Source: Tsukamurella conjunctivitidis (GTDB lineage: Bacteria > Actinomycetota > Actinomycetes > Mycobacteriales > Mycobacteriaceae). From it: DNA of 64,000 nt. A program made the translations under genes and the position numbers. Positions 46,724-57,551 of this stretch are shown here, piece by piece. The DNA lies in the NCBI RefSeq assembly GCF_007858475.1, contig NZ_VIGX01000004.1, positions 62,001-126,000 of the forward strand, given 5' to 3'. The notes beneath the pieces are model-generated. The model was not told the origin of the DNA and made no database searches. It was given only the letters and a program-made list of their open reading frames with translations. The first letter of the stretch is position 1. Every line of letters starts with the position of its first letter.

Positions 46724-47809
46724 TTAACGCTGAGAGAACCGAGAATCTGCCGCCGTGGGGACGGCCCGCGGCGCGCGATCGAGCTCCAACGGATCCTCGC
46801 GGGAGCCGTCGGGCATGGAATCGAGGTCGGCCAGACGGCGCGCGGTGACGCCGACCCGCGAGTTGTACGAGGCGACGGTGGCGTTGAACGCCTCGACGGT
46901 CCGGCCCAGCGCCGTACCCAGTGAGGAGAAGTGGCTGTTCAGGACGTCGAACCGCTCGTTCAGTTCGCGACCGAGGGCCTGGATCCGCGCGGCGTCCTCC
47001 CCGAGGGCGTGCTGCCGCCAGCTCAGCGCGACCGCCCGGAGCATCGCGACGAGGGTGGTCGGTGTGGCGAGCACCACATTCCGGTCGAGGGCGAACTCGA
47101 GCAGTTCGGGATCGGCCTGCAGGGCGGCGTCGAGGAAGGCCTCGGCGGGCACGAACATCACCACCAGCTCCGGCGAACCGACCGCCTCCCAGTAGCGCTT
47201 GCCCGCCAGCTGCACGACATGGGAGCGGAACCGGCGCGCGTGGTCCGAGAGCAGCGCCGCGTGCTCCGCGGGTGGTGCTTCGAGGAGCTGCAGGTACGCG
47301 TCGAGCGGTACCTTCGCGTCGACCGCGAGGTCGCGCCCGCCCGCGAGGTGCACCACGACGTCCGGGCGGACCCGGGCGTCACCGACCGCGGCGCCCACCT
47401 GCGTCGAGAAGTCGCAGTGCCGGCTCAGTCCGGCCAGCTCCACGACCCGCTCGAGCTGCAGCTCGCCCCAGCGCCCGCGCACCGTGGAGGACTTCATCGC
47501 GGAGCGGAGGGTGGCGGTCTCGGCACGCAGTGCCTCGCTCGTGCGCGCGACGGTGCCGATCTGCTCGCGGAGCCCGGCGAAGGCGGCGACCCGGCTGCGT
47601 TCGGCGACCGCGAACTCGTGGCCGAGCGCGTCCAGCGTCTGCCGCAGGGGCGCGAGCAGAGCGTTGACCGGGCCGGCGATCGCGTCGGGGGCGGGTGCGG
47701 CACCGTCGGACCGATGCGGCGGCGCTGGTAGCGACCGGGCCAGGATGATCCCCACGGCGACGCCGACCAGCAGCGCCAGCAGCGCGACGATCAGATGCGA
47801 GAGGTCCAT
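46724..47809 (-). CDS. rmuC: DNA recombination protein RmuC
   Basis: A 361-residue protein: N-terminal membrane helix (LIVALLALLVGVAVGIILA), a coiled-coil region, and a nuclease-like domain with MKSSTVRGRWGELQLERVVELAGL, VRPDVVVHLAGGRDLAVDAKVPLDAYL and VVMFVPAEAFLDAAL. The pattern VxPDxxxxL...DxKxPL is the RmuC (PD-(D/E)xK-like) signature. It limits DNA inversions and rearrangements at replication forks. Slightly upstream of the AI-2E gene on the same strand. Confidence 0.88.
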   Translation of the reverse strand: MDLSHLIVALLALLVGVAVGIILARSLPAPPHRSDGAAPAPDAIAGPVNALLAPLRQTLDALGHEFAVAERSRVAAFAGLREQIGTVARTSEALRAETATLRSAMKSSTVRGRWGELQLERVVELAGLSRHCDFSTQVGAAVGDARVRPDVVVHLAGGRDLAVDAKVPLDAYLQLLEAPPAEHAALLSDHARRFRSHVVQLAGKRYWEAVGSPELVVMFVPAEAFLDAALQADPELLEFALDRNVVLATPTTLVAMLRAVALSWRQHALGEDAARIQALGRELNERFDVLNSHFSSLGTALGRTVEAFNATVASYNSRVGVTARRLADLDSMPDGSREDPLELDRAPRAVPTAADSRFSQR

Positions 47810-47841
47810 GCCGTCAGCATGGCCGTCCCCACTGACAAGTT

Positions 47842-49047
47842 TCAGGCGGCGTCGGCCGGGGCGTCCTTCGCGGGCTCGGGCGCCGGCGCGGGCTTACGCC
47901 GGAACCTGTCCCAGAAGCTCGGCTTCGGCGCGTCCTCCGGCGGCGGTGTCTCACCGGTCTGCTCGTCGACGAGCTCACCGAGGTACCGGAAGAGCACCGC
48001 GATCGCGGCGGCGACGGGCACGGCGAGGAAGGCGCCGATGATGCCGAACTGGGTGCCGCCGAAGGCGATGGCGAGCAGCACGATCGCGGGGTGCAACTGC
48101 ATGGAGCGCGACTGCAGGATCGGGGAGAGCACGTTGCCCTCGAGCTGCTGCACCGCGATGACCACCGCGAGTACGGCCAGGGCCGTACCGAAGCCGTTGG
48201 TCACCAGCGCGACGATCACGGCGAGCGCGCCCGCCACGAAGGCACCGACGATCGGGATGAATCCGCCGAGGAAGGTGATGACCGCGAGTGCGCCCGCGAG
48301 GGGCACCTGCAGGATCACCAGGCCGAGGCCGATGAACAGCGCGTCGATGAAGCTGACCACCGCCTGCGTGCGGATGAAGCCGCCCAGGGTGGCCCAGATG
48401 CGGCTGAGCAGCTCGGCGAAGTGCTCCGAGACCGGCGTACCGGAGTGCCGCTTGAGCCACGGCATGAACTTGTCGCCGTCCTTCAGGAAGAAGAACGTGA
48501 GCATGGCGACCATGACGATCGCCACCACGAACGAGCCCGCGGCGCTGACCCCCGTGAAGACGCCCGTCGCGATCGACTCGGCGCTCTCCTGCAGCTTCTT
48601 GGTGATCGACGTGACGAACTTGCTGATCTGCTCGTCCTGCAGGTTCAGCGGCGGACCCTGCGCCCACTTCTGCACCTTGCCCACACCCTCGATGGCGCGG
48701 TCGGCGATCTCCTTGGACTGTCCGCCGATCGACGGCGCGATGGCGCCGATGATGCCGCCGAGCACGCCCAGGGACAGCAGCAGCACGAGCGCCGTCGCGA
48801 TCGCGGGCGGCAGGCCCTTGGACCGCAGCCACCGGACCGGCGGCCACAGCACGGTGCACAGCAGGATGGCCAACAGGACGGGCAGCAGGATCGACCAGAA
48901 CTCGCCGATCAGCCAGGCGACCACGAACAGCATCGCCGCGACCGCGACGGTGCGCCAGCTCCAGGTGGCGAGCCACTTGCCGGCCTCGCCGTAGACCTCG
49001 CTGCGGGTCTTCTTGCCCGGCGGCGGGTTCGTCATCTCATCGCTCAC
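47842..49047 (-). CDS. AI-2E/YdiK-family transporter
   Basis: A 401-residue polytopic protein with about eight helices. It holds VLFRYLGELVDEQTGE at its end and LEGNVLSPILQSRSMQLHPAIVLLAIAFGGTQFGIIGAFLAVP, the family signature. Members export small molecules (AI-2, organic acids, amines) or act as Na+/H+-type antiporters. The GTG at 49047 overlaps the ogt stop (GTGA), so it is coupled to the alkyl-DNA repair pair. A cytosolic tail of about 60 residues contains Pro and Glu. An ATG four codons downstream (49035) is an alternative. Confidence 0.85.
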   Translation of the reverse strand: MSDEMTNPPPGKKTRSEVYGEAGKWLATWSWRTVAVAAMLFVVAWLIGEFWSILLPVLLAILLCTVLWPPVRWLRSKGLPPAIATALVLLLSLGVLGGIIGAIAPSIGGQSKEIADRAIEGVGKVQKWAQGPPLNLQDEQISKFVTSITKKLQESAESIATGVFTGVSAAGSFVVAIVMVAMLTFFFLKDGDKFMPWLKRHSGTPVSEHFAELLSRIWATLGGFIRTQAVVSFIDALFIGLGLVILQVPLAGALAVITFLGGFIPIVGAFVAGALAVIVALVTNGFGTALAVLAVVIAVQQLEGNVLSPILQSRSMQLHPAIVLLAIAFGGTQFGIIGAFLAVPVAAAIAVLFRYLGELVDEQTGETPPPEDAPKPSFWDRFRRKPAPAPEPAKDAPADAA

Positions 49048-49553
49048 GACGCGATCGTATGTGCCTCGTGCGCCAACAGCCACTTCTTCACGGCGAGTCC
49101 CCACCGGAACCCGCCGAGGGAGCCGTCCAGTCGCAGCACCCGGTGACAGGGGACGAACAACGCCGCCGCGTTGCGGGCGCACGCCATCGCGGCGGCGCGC
49201 ACCGCCGCGGGGCGGCCCGACAGGTCGGCGTACTCCGTGTAGGTGACGGGCCGCCCGGGTTCGACGGTGCGCAGGACGTCCCAGGCGTGCTCGACGAAGG
49301 CGCCCGATCGCTGCCGCACGACGATCCCGTCGATGGCGGAGACGTCGCCGCGGTGGAACGCCGCCGCGGCACGGGTGACGGCGCCGAGATCCGCCCGCTC
49401 CTCGACCGCGGCGGGCCGCAGCGCGGCGTGGATCACGGGCAGCAGGGCGCCGAGGTCCGTGGTCCAGCCCGAGGCGAGCACCGCTCCGTCGGCGTCGACG
49501 ACTGCGGTGAACGGCCCGATGGGGGTGTCGGTGGTGGCGTAGTGGGCGGTCAC
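49044..49553 (-). CDS. ogt: Methylated-DNA-[protein]-cysteine methyltransferase (Ogt)
   Basis: A 169-residue suicide enzyme removing O6-alkyl groups from guanine. The alkyl-acceptor Cys136 lies in FVPCHRVLRLDGSLGGFRWG; the helix-turn-helix GRPVTYTEYADLSGRPAAVRAAAMACARN precedes it. GTG start overlaps the Ada-AlkA stop (GTGA), and its own stop overlaps the AI-2E start. Together with Ada-AlkA it forms an alkylation repair operon. Confidence 0.95.
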   Translation of the reverse strand: MTAHYATTDTPIGPFTAVVDADGAVLASGWTTDLGALLPVIHAALRPAAVEERADLGAVTRAAAAFHRGDVSAIDGIVVRQRSGAFVEHAWDVLRTVEPGRPVTYTEYADLSGRPAAVRAAAMACARNAAALFVPCHRVLRLDGSLGGFRWGLAVKKWLLAHEAHTIAS

Positions 49554-51022
49554 GAGGCGATCCTCCGGTCGGTGGTGAGCGAGTGGTTCCACAGGTGCAG
49601 CGAGACGTAGCTGCCCCAGGGGCTCCAGCGGTTGGTCGTGATGTCGAGGCCGAGCTGCTCCGCGCCCTTCGCCACCACGAGGTCGGAGGCGAGCAGGGTA
49701 TCGGGGTCCGCGAGCAGGCGCATCGCCACGTAGTCGGCCGTCCACGGCCCGACGCCCTTCAGTCGCAGGAGCTCGGCGCGCGCCTCCGCGCGGGTCATGC
49801 CGGCGTGGAGGACCAGCCGTCCGTCGGCGAGTTCGGCCGCGGCGCCGAGGATCGCGGCGATCCGGTTCCTCGGCCCGGTCAGCACCTCGGCGCCGCGTTC
49901 GGCGACCGCGGCCGGGGTGGGGAAGGCCCGAGTGAGCCGGCCCGACGGGTCGTCGACGGCGGCGCCGAGCGCGTCGACGAGCCGCGCCTGGTGCGTGGCC
50001 GCCGCCGCGATGGAGATCTGCTGCCCGATCATGGTGCGCAGCAGCAGCTCCGCCGGGTCGACGCAGCCGAAGAGCCGGATCCCGGGAGTGCCGGCCACCA
50101 GCGGCGCGAGCGTGGGATCCGCCGCGAGCGCGTCGTCGACGGCGGTGGGGTCGGCGTCCAGGTCGAGGAGGTGCCGCAGTCGGGTCACGGCGGCCGACAG
50201 GTCGCTCATCGCGGCGAGCGAGAGGCCGGCACGGACGTACCCGTCCGGCGCGGAACCCAGGTCGACGGTGGCGATCCCGTTCCCGCCCGGCAGGCTCAGG
50301 ACCCGGGCGTAGCGGTCACCGTCGGCGTGCTCGAGGCCGGCCACGGCGTGCGCGGCGAGGAACCACCGCACCCAGCCGGTGGCGTACGGGCCGCGCAGGG
50401 CGAGCCGCAGGCTCAGCTCCCCGGTGGACGGGGCGGCCGGGTCCGGCCCGCGCCGCGCCCGCAGTTCCGACGGGGTCCGGGCGAAGACCTCGCGGATCGT
50501 GTCGTTGAACTGGCGGATCGACGTGAATCCTGCCGCGAAGGCGATGTCGGAGAAGGACATCGGCGTGCCGGTGATGAGGATCCGCGCGGTGGTGGCCCGG
50601 TGCGCCCGCGCCAACGCGAGCGGACCGGCGCCGAGCTCGGCCGTGAGCACCCGGGTGAGCTGGCGCGAGCTGTAGCCCAACCGCTCGGCGAGGCCCGTCA
50701 CCCCGGACCGGTCGACCACCCCGTCGGCGATCAGGCGCATGGCCCGTGCCGCGAGGTCGGATTCGAGGTTCCATCGGGGCGATCCCGGCACGGCGTCCGG
50801 CAGGCATCGTCGGCACGCCCGGTACCCGGCGGCCTGCGCCGCGGCGGCGGTGAGGTGGAAGCTCACGTTCTCCGCCTTGGGCGTGGTCGCCGGGCACGAC
50901 GGGCGGCAGTAGATCCCGGTGGTGGCGACGGCGGTGTAGAACTGGCCGTCGAACCGGGGGTCCCGGCCGGCGATGGCCCGGTAGCACCGGTCGAAGTCGA
51001 GGTGGGGCGAGCTGGTGGTCAC
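49550..51022 (-). CDS. Ada regulatory-AlkA glycosylase fusion
   Basis: A 490-residue fusion. Residues 10-90 are an Ada-type zinc domain with four Cys (Cys39, Cys43, Cys70, Cys73 in IYCRPSCPA and ACRRC), where Cys39 is the likely methyl-phosphotriester acceptor. Residues 95-200 are an AraC-type double HTH. Residues about 210-490 are an AlkA/HhH-GPD glycosylase with the hairpin LLRLKGVGPWTADYVAMRLL and catalytic Asp in SDLVVAKG. It repairs and senses alkylation. It is coupled to ogt by GTGA overlap. Confidence 0.95.
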   Translation of the reverse strand: MTTSSPHLDFDRCYRAIAGRDPRFDGQFYTAVATTGIYCRPSCPATTPKAENVSFHLTAAAAQAAGYRACRRCLPDAVPGSPRWNLESDLAARAMRLIADGVVDRSGVTGLAERLGYSSRQLTRVLTAELGAGPLALARAHRATTARILITGTPMSFSDIAFAAGFTSIRQFNDTIREVFARTPSELRARRGPDPAAPSTGELSLRLALRGPYATGWVRWFLAAHAVAGLEHADGDRYARVLSLPGGNGIATVDLGSAPDGYVRAGLSLAAMSDLSAAVTRLRHLLDLDADPTAVDDALAADPTLAPLVAGTPGIRLFGCVDPAELLLRTMIGQQISIAAAATHQARLVDALGAAVDDPSGRLTRAFPTPAAVAERGAEVLTGPRNRIAAILGAAAELADGRLVLHAGMTRAEARAELLRLKGVGPWTADYVAMRLLADPDTLLASDLVVAKGAEQLGLDITTNRWSPWGSYVSLHLWNHSLTTDRRIAS

Positions 51023-51247
51023 GCCTTCGACTCTGGCACCCGCGGCGGCCGCGCGCTAGCGGCTTTCGGACACCACCGTGCGCCGCTCAGCAGCAGCGCG
51101 CGGTCACCGTCGCGCCGTCGTGCCGGGCCCGCCAGTACTCCTTCTCGGTCATCACGGGCTCGCCCGGATGCGTCGCGCGACGGTGCTCGACGTACCGCTG
51201 GTAGTGGTTGTCGCCCATCACCGAGCCCACGTACCAGCGGATCGCCT

Positions 51248-53518
<2,271 letters not shown>

Positions 53519-53844
53519 GAGGCCTCCTGGGATGTGTACGCCACGGTGGTGGTTCGCACGGATCATCGTTTCATCCGAGTGCCGCGGGCGTCGTGGAATC
53601 GGCCGCGTCGGTCGTGATCGGGGAGGACGGGGCGGACAGTGAGCGTCACCCCGGAGAACGCCCGAACATCTGATGTGTCGGCGCGCTGTACCCCGAATTC
53701 ATCGCTTTTCCATGTCCATCGGGACCTGTTGACATGTAAACATCCGATGTCTAATGTGACTCAGCACACAGGGTGGCGGATCGTCCACCCTTCCCGCAGG
53801 ACGATGGTCGCCGCCGTGCCGGCGCCGGATCGGGTGGTCGGTGT
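53519..53844. other. Intergenic region between cstA and the CUT2 operon
   Basis: A 326-bp divergent spacer. The right part contains a strong promoter (TTGACA at 53729-53734, 17-bp spacer, TAATGT at 53752-53757) and two ACATCNGATGT palindromes, described separately. No convincing gene is seen; a short 69-codon frame over 53639-53848 overlaps these sites. A cstA promoter is expected in the left part but I found no clear elements. Confidence 0.6.
53666..53757 (+). promoter_or_regulatory. CUT2 operon promoter with duplicated operator
   Basis: TTGACA (53729-53734), 17-bp spacer and TAATGT (53752-53757) form a near-consensus housekeeping promoter. The perfect palindrome ACATC-C-GATGT (53740-53750) lies in the spacer. 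A second, ACATC-T-GATGT (53666-53676), is 74 bp upstream centre to centre, about seven helical turns, which would allow DNA looping by a repressor. Confidence 0.8.
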
Positions 53845-55395
53845 ATGAGCGTGGACACGACGTCGCAGGACGCCGATGACCGGGCGGGCGCCCGCGTCCC
53901 GCTGATCCGCATGAGCGGCGTCACCAAGCGCTTCCCCGGCGTCGTAGCGCTCGACCGCGTCGACCTCGAGGTCCACCCCGGGGAGCGGGTCGCGTTGGTC
54001 GGGGAGAACGGCGCCGGCAAGTCCACGCTCATGAAGCTGCTCAGTGGCGTCGAGTCGCCCGACGACGGGACCATCGAGATCGACGGTGTCCCGGTGGAAC
54101 TGACCTCGCCGGCGCAGGCGCAGTCGCTCGGTGTGAGCATCATCCATCAGGAGCTCGGGCTGGTCCCCGATCTCACGGTCGCGCAGAACATCACTCTGGG
54201 GCGCGAGCGCACCCGCTTCGGCATCGTCGACGGCCGCGGCGCCGTCCGCGAGACGACCGCCCTCCTCGAACGACTCGGCATGGTCATCGACCCGACCGCG
54301 CGCGTCCGGGACCTCACCGTGGGCAAGCAGCAGATGGTGGAGATCGCTCGCGCCCTGTCGGAGGACGCCCGCCTGCTCATCCTCGACGAGCCGACCGCCG
54401 CCCTCAACGACGCCGAGGTGCAGACCCTGTTCGAGCTGATCGGGCGCTTCGTCACGGACGAGACCGGTGTCGTCTACATCTCGCACCGCATGGACGAACT
54501 GCCCCGCATCTCCGACCGGATCGTGGTCCTGCGCGACGGCACCTACGTCGGGGAGCGCCCCACGGCGACGACGCCGATGCGCGAGATCATCGAGATGATG
54601 GTCGGCCGTGAGGTCGCCGACGAGCAGCGGCCGACGGTGCCGGAGCAGCCCGGCGAGGTCGTCCTCAGAGTCGAGGGGCTCAGCAGCGCGCATCCCCTGT
54701 ACGACATCTCGTTCGAGCTGCACCGCGGGGAGATCCTCGGCTTCGCCGGGCTGATGGGCGCCGGCCGCACCGAGCTCGCCCGCGCGATCGTCGGCGCGGA
54801 CCCGATCACGGCCGGCCGGATAGAGGTGAAGGGGAGCGAGCGCACGATCGACTCGCCGGCGACCGCCGCGGCCCTCGGCATCGGCTACCTCTCGGAGGAC
54901 CGCAAGCGGTTCGGTGCCGTCGTCGACCAGACGGTCCGCGACAACATCGCGCTGTCCTCCCTGGACGCGCATTCGAGGTTCGGCGTGATCCGAGACGGCG
55001 AACTGAGCACCCTCGCCACCGACATGGTGTCCCGGCTCCGGATCAAGACCCCGTCGATCCGGCAGGCCGTGCGCAACCTCTCGGGCGGAAACCAGCAGAA
55101 GGTCATCATCGGCAAATGGCTCGCCCGCGACTGCGACATCCTCATCGTCGACGAGCCCACTCGCGGCATCGACGTCGGAGCCAAGGACGAGATCTACCGG
55201 CTCCTCGAGCAACTGGCGGAGTCGGGCAAGGCGATCATGGTCATCTCCAGTGACCTGCCCGAAGTGCTGCGCCTGTCCCACCGCATCGCGGTGATGGGGG
55301 AGGGACGCCTCGCCACCGTTCTCGACAGCGACGAAGCAACCCAGGAGACGATCATGGAGAACGCCACCCGCTTCCACGAGACGGCGGTGAAGTGA
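53845..55395 (+). CDS. CUT2 sugar ABC transporter ATP-binding protein (RbsA-like)
   Basis: A 516-residue protein with two ATPase halves. The first has Walker A GENGAGKST (53-61), LTVGKQQMVEIARAL and Walker B LILDEPTAAL. The second has LMGAGRTELARAI in place of a canonical Walker A and LSGGNQQKVIIGKWL with LIVDEPTRGID, as usual for CUT2 family. It powers import of pentoses, hexoses or related compounds. The ATG at 53845 was chosen though its ribosome site is weak; an in-frame GTG at 53773 would give a longer N-terminus. The permease follows with one-base overlap. Confidence 0.92.
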   Translation: MSVDTTSQDADDRAGARVPLIRMSGVTKRFPGVVALDRVDLEVHPGERVALVGENGAGKSTLMKLLSGVESPDDGTIEIDGVPVELTSPAQAQSLGVSIIHQELGLVPDLTVAQNITLGRERTRFGIVDGRGAVRETTALLERLGMVIDPTARVRDLTVGKQQMVEIARALSEDARLLILDEPTAALNDAEVQTLFELIGRFVTDETGVVYISHRMDELPRISDRIVVLRDGTYVGERPTATTPMREIIEMMVGREVADEQRPTVPEQPGEVVLRVEGLSSAHPLYDISFELHRGEILGFAGLMGAGRTELARAIVGADPITAGRIEVKGSERTIDSPATAAALGIGYLSEDRKRFGAVVDQTVRDNIALSSLDAHSRFGVIRDGELSTLATDMVSRLRIKTPSIRQAVRNLSGGNQQKVIIGKWLARDCDILIVDEPTRGIDVGAKDEIYRLLEQLAESGKAIMVISSDLPEVLRLSHRIAVMGEGRLATVLDSDEATQETIMENATRFHETAVK

Positions 55396-56402
55396 TGACC
55401 GCGACCTTCGCGCCGCCCACGCCCGACCGCGACAGCAGCGGCGGATTCGCGCTGACGTCGTGGATCCGCGGCCAGATGCAGCAGTTCCTCGCCTTCGTCA
55501 GCCTCATCGTGATCGTGGTCTTCTTCTCGTTCGCGAGTCCGAACTTCCTGACCGCCGGCAATCTCACGGGCATTCTCGTCGCCTCGGTGACCATCGGCCT
55601 GCTGGCGCTCGGCACCACGATCGTCATCATCACCGGCGGCATCGACCTGTCGATCGGCACGGCGATGATCCTGTCGGGCATCATGACCGGCGTCTTCCTC
55701 GTGCACTGGAATCTGCCCCTGTGGGGCGGCGTGATCGGCGGCGTCCTGTTCGGCGCCTTCGTCGGCCTGATCAACGGCCTCGTCGTCGCCTACCTGGGGA
55801 TACCGCCGTTCATCGCCACGCTGGCGATGATGCTCGTGACGATCGGTGCGTCGCTGGTGATCTCGGGCACCGAGCCGATCCGGTTCACCTCGGTCGACGG
55901 GTTCAGCGCCCTCGCCAACAAGTCCCTGGTCCCGGGCGCCCGCATCCCCTTCAGTGTGGTGCTCCTGGCGCTGATGGCGGTGATCGCCGGCATCGTCCTC
56001 GCGAAGACGAAACTGGGACGCTACGCCTACGCGATCGGCAGCAACGAGGAGGCGACCCGGCTCTCCGGCGTCAACGTCAAGAACTGGAAGGTGATCGTCT
56101 ACACCTTCTCCGGTTTCTTCGTCGGCCTGGCCGGTGTCCTCGCCGCCGCTCGGCTGAACTCCGCGCAGCCCACCGGCGGTCAGGGGCTCGAGCTCGAGGC
56201 CATCGCCGCGGTGGTCATCGGGGGTACGTCGCTCGCCGGCGGCCGCGGCACCATCACCGGCACGGTGATCGGCATCCTCATCATGAGCGTGCTCACGAAC
56301 GGACTGCGGATCATGTCGATCCCGCAGGAGTGGCAGTCCATCGCGGTCGGCGTGGTGATCCTCGTCGCCGTCTACATCGACATCGTCCGCAAGCGGCCCT
56401 GA
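55395..56402 (+). CDS. CUT2 sugar ABC transporter permease (RbsC-like)
   Basis: A 335-residue permease with about ten helices. Family motifs: ITGGIDLSIGTAMILSG, LGRYAYAIGSNEEATRLSGVNV and AVVIGGTSLAGGRGTITGT. ATG overlaps the ATPase TGA (TGATG); GTG 55392 is an alternative start. It forms the pore of the importer. Confidence 0.93.
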   Translation: MTATFAPPTPDRDSSGGFALTSWIRGQMQQFLAFVSLIVIVVFFSFASPNFLTAGNLTGILVASVTIGLLALGTTIVIITGGIDLSIGTAMILSGIMTGVFLVHWNLPLWGGVIGGVLFGAFVGLINGLVVAYLGIPPFIATLAMMLVTIGASLVISGTEPIRFTSVDGFSALANKSLVPGARIPFSVVLLALMAVIAGIVLAKTKLGRYAYAIGSNEEATRLSGVNVKNWKVIVYTFSGFFVGLAGVLAAARLNSAQPTGGQGLELEAIAAVVIGGTSLAGGRGTITGTVIGILIMSVLTNGLRIMSIPQEWQSIAVGVVILVAVYIDIVRKRP

Positions 56403-56454
56403 TCGGTCGGCGGCAGCCGGCGCACTCTTTTCCACCTCATCCAAGGAGAATCCC

Positions 56455-57435
56455 GTGTTCACAAAGGCTTCGACACCCGTGCGGCGCATGCTCCGCGCGG
56501 CGACCGCGACCGTCGCCGCGGTCGCGATGGTCACCACCGCGACTGCGTGCTCGAGCGGCTCGTCGGAGGGCGACGGGCAGATCGCCATCATCTCCAAGGG
56601 CTACCAGCACCAGTTCTGGAAGGCGGTCAACAAGGGCGCGGAGGAGTCGGCCAAGGAGTTGGGGAAGAGCATCACCTTCGAGGGGCCCGACAACGAGACC
56701 CAGGTCGAGAAGCAGGTGCAGTTGCTGCAGACCGCGCTCGACCGCAATCCGTCGGCCATCGCGATCGCCGCCCTCGATTCGGCCGCCGTCGCGCCGATCC
56801 TGCAGCAGGCGAAGGACCGGGGCATTCCGGTCGTCGCCTTCGACTCCGGCGTCGACAGCGACATCCCCGTCACGACCGCGTCGACCGACAACAAGGCCGC
56901 GGCCGCCGAAGCCGCGAAACGCATGGTCGACCTGGTCGGCGGCAACGGGGAGATCGGTGTCGTCGCGCACGACCAGACGTCGAAGACCGGCGTGGACCGG
57001 CGCGACGGCTTCCTCGACTGGATCAAGGCCAATGCCCCCGGTATCAGGATCGTCGACGTCCAGTACGGCGGCGATCCGTCGAAGGCCGCGGACCTCGCGG
57101 CCACGATGCTGCAGGCGCACCCGAACATCGTCGGCCTGTACGGCACCAACGAGGGCGCGGCGACCGGCATCGTGAACGCCGTTCAGCGCAGCGGCAAGAC
57201 CAACCTCAAGATCGTCGGCTTCGACTCGGGTGCGGCGCAGATCGACGCCATCCGGTCCGGACTGATGGCCGGCGCCATCACCCAGAACCCCGTCGGTATC
57301 GGGCGCGAGACGGTCGCCGCCGCCGTGAAGGCGATCAAGGGCGAGTCGCTGCCCAAGACCATCGACACCGGCTTCTACTGGTACGACAAGTCCAACGTCG
57401 ACGATCCCAAGATCGCGGGCAGCCTCTACCGCTGA
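56455..57435 (+). CDS. CUT2 sugar ABC transporter substrate-binding lipoprotein (RbsB-like)
   Basis: A 326-residue type I periplasmic-binding-protein family lipoprotein with signal peptide and Cys32 (ATACSS). The mature protein has IAIISKGYQHQFWKAVNKG and IVGLYGTNEGAATGIVNAV, typical of RbsB-like proteins. The ligand is unknown; no kinase or isomerase lies near to reveal it. GTG start with AAGGAGAA. The order ATPase, permease, binding protein is complete. Confidence 0.92.
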   Translation: MFTKASTPVRRMLRAATATVAAVAMVTTATACSSGSSEGDGQIAIISKGYQHQFWKAVNKGAEESAKELGKSITFEGPDNETQVEKQVQLLQTALDRNPSAIAIAALDSAAVAPILQQAKDRGIPVVAFDSGVDSDIPVTTASTDNKAAAAEAAKRMVDLVGGNGEIGVVAHDQTSKTGVDRRDGFLDWIKANAPGIRIVDVQYGGDPSKAADLAATMLQAHPNIVGLYGTNEGAATGIVNAVQRSGKTNLKIVGFDSGAAQIDAIRSGLMAGAITQNPVGIGRETVAAAVKAIKGESLPKTIDTGFYWYDKSNVDDPKIAGSLYR

Positions 57436-57453
57436 CCCGACGAGCTTTCCGAC

Positions 57454-57488
57454 GGTGCGGGCCGGACCGGGTGAGGGCGGCCCGCACC
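57454..57488 (+). terminator. Terminator after the CUT2 operon
   Basis: GGTGCGGGCC / GGCCCGCACC (57454-57463 with 57479-57488) with a 15-base loop, 18 bp after the binding-protein stop and before the ychF promoter region. Confidence 0.75.
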
Positions 57489-57551
57489 GCCGGGAGGCGC
57501 ACTTCCCGCGCCGTCGGGTGGTGCGTGTGCGACCACGTAGAATGAGCGCCC

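Noticed and set aside
53639-53848. 69-codon frame in the CUT2 promoter region
   Set aside because: It runs through the promoter and operator palindromes and lacks a supported ribosome site; regulatory DNA is the better explanation.
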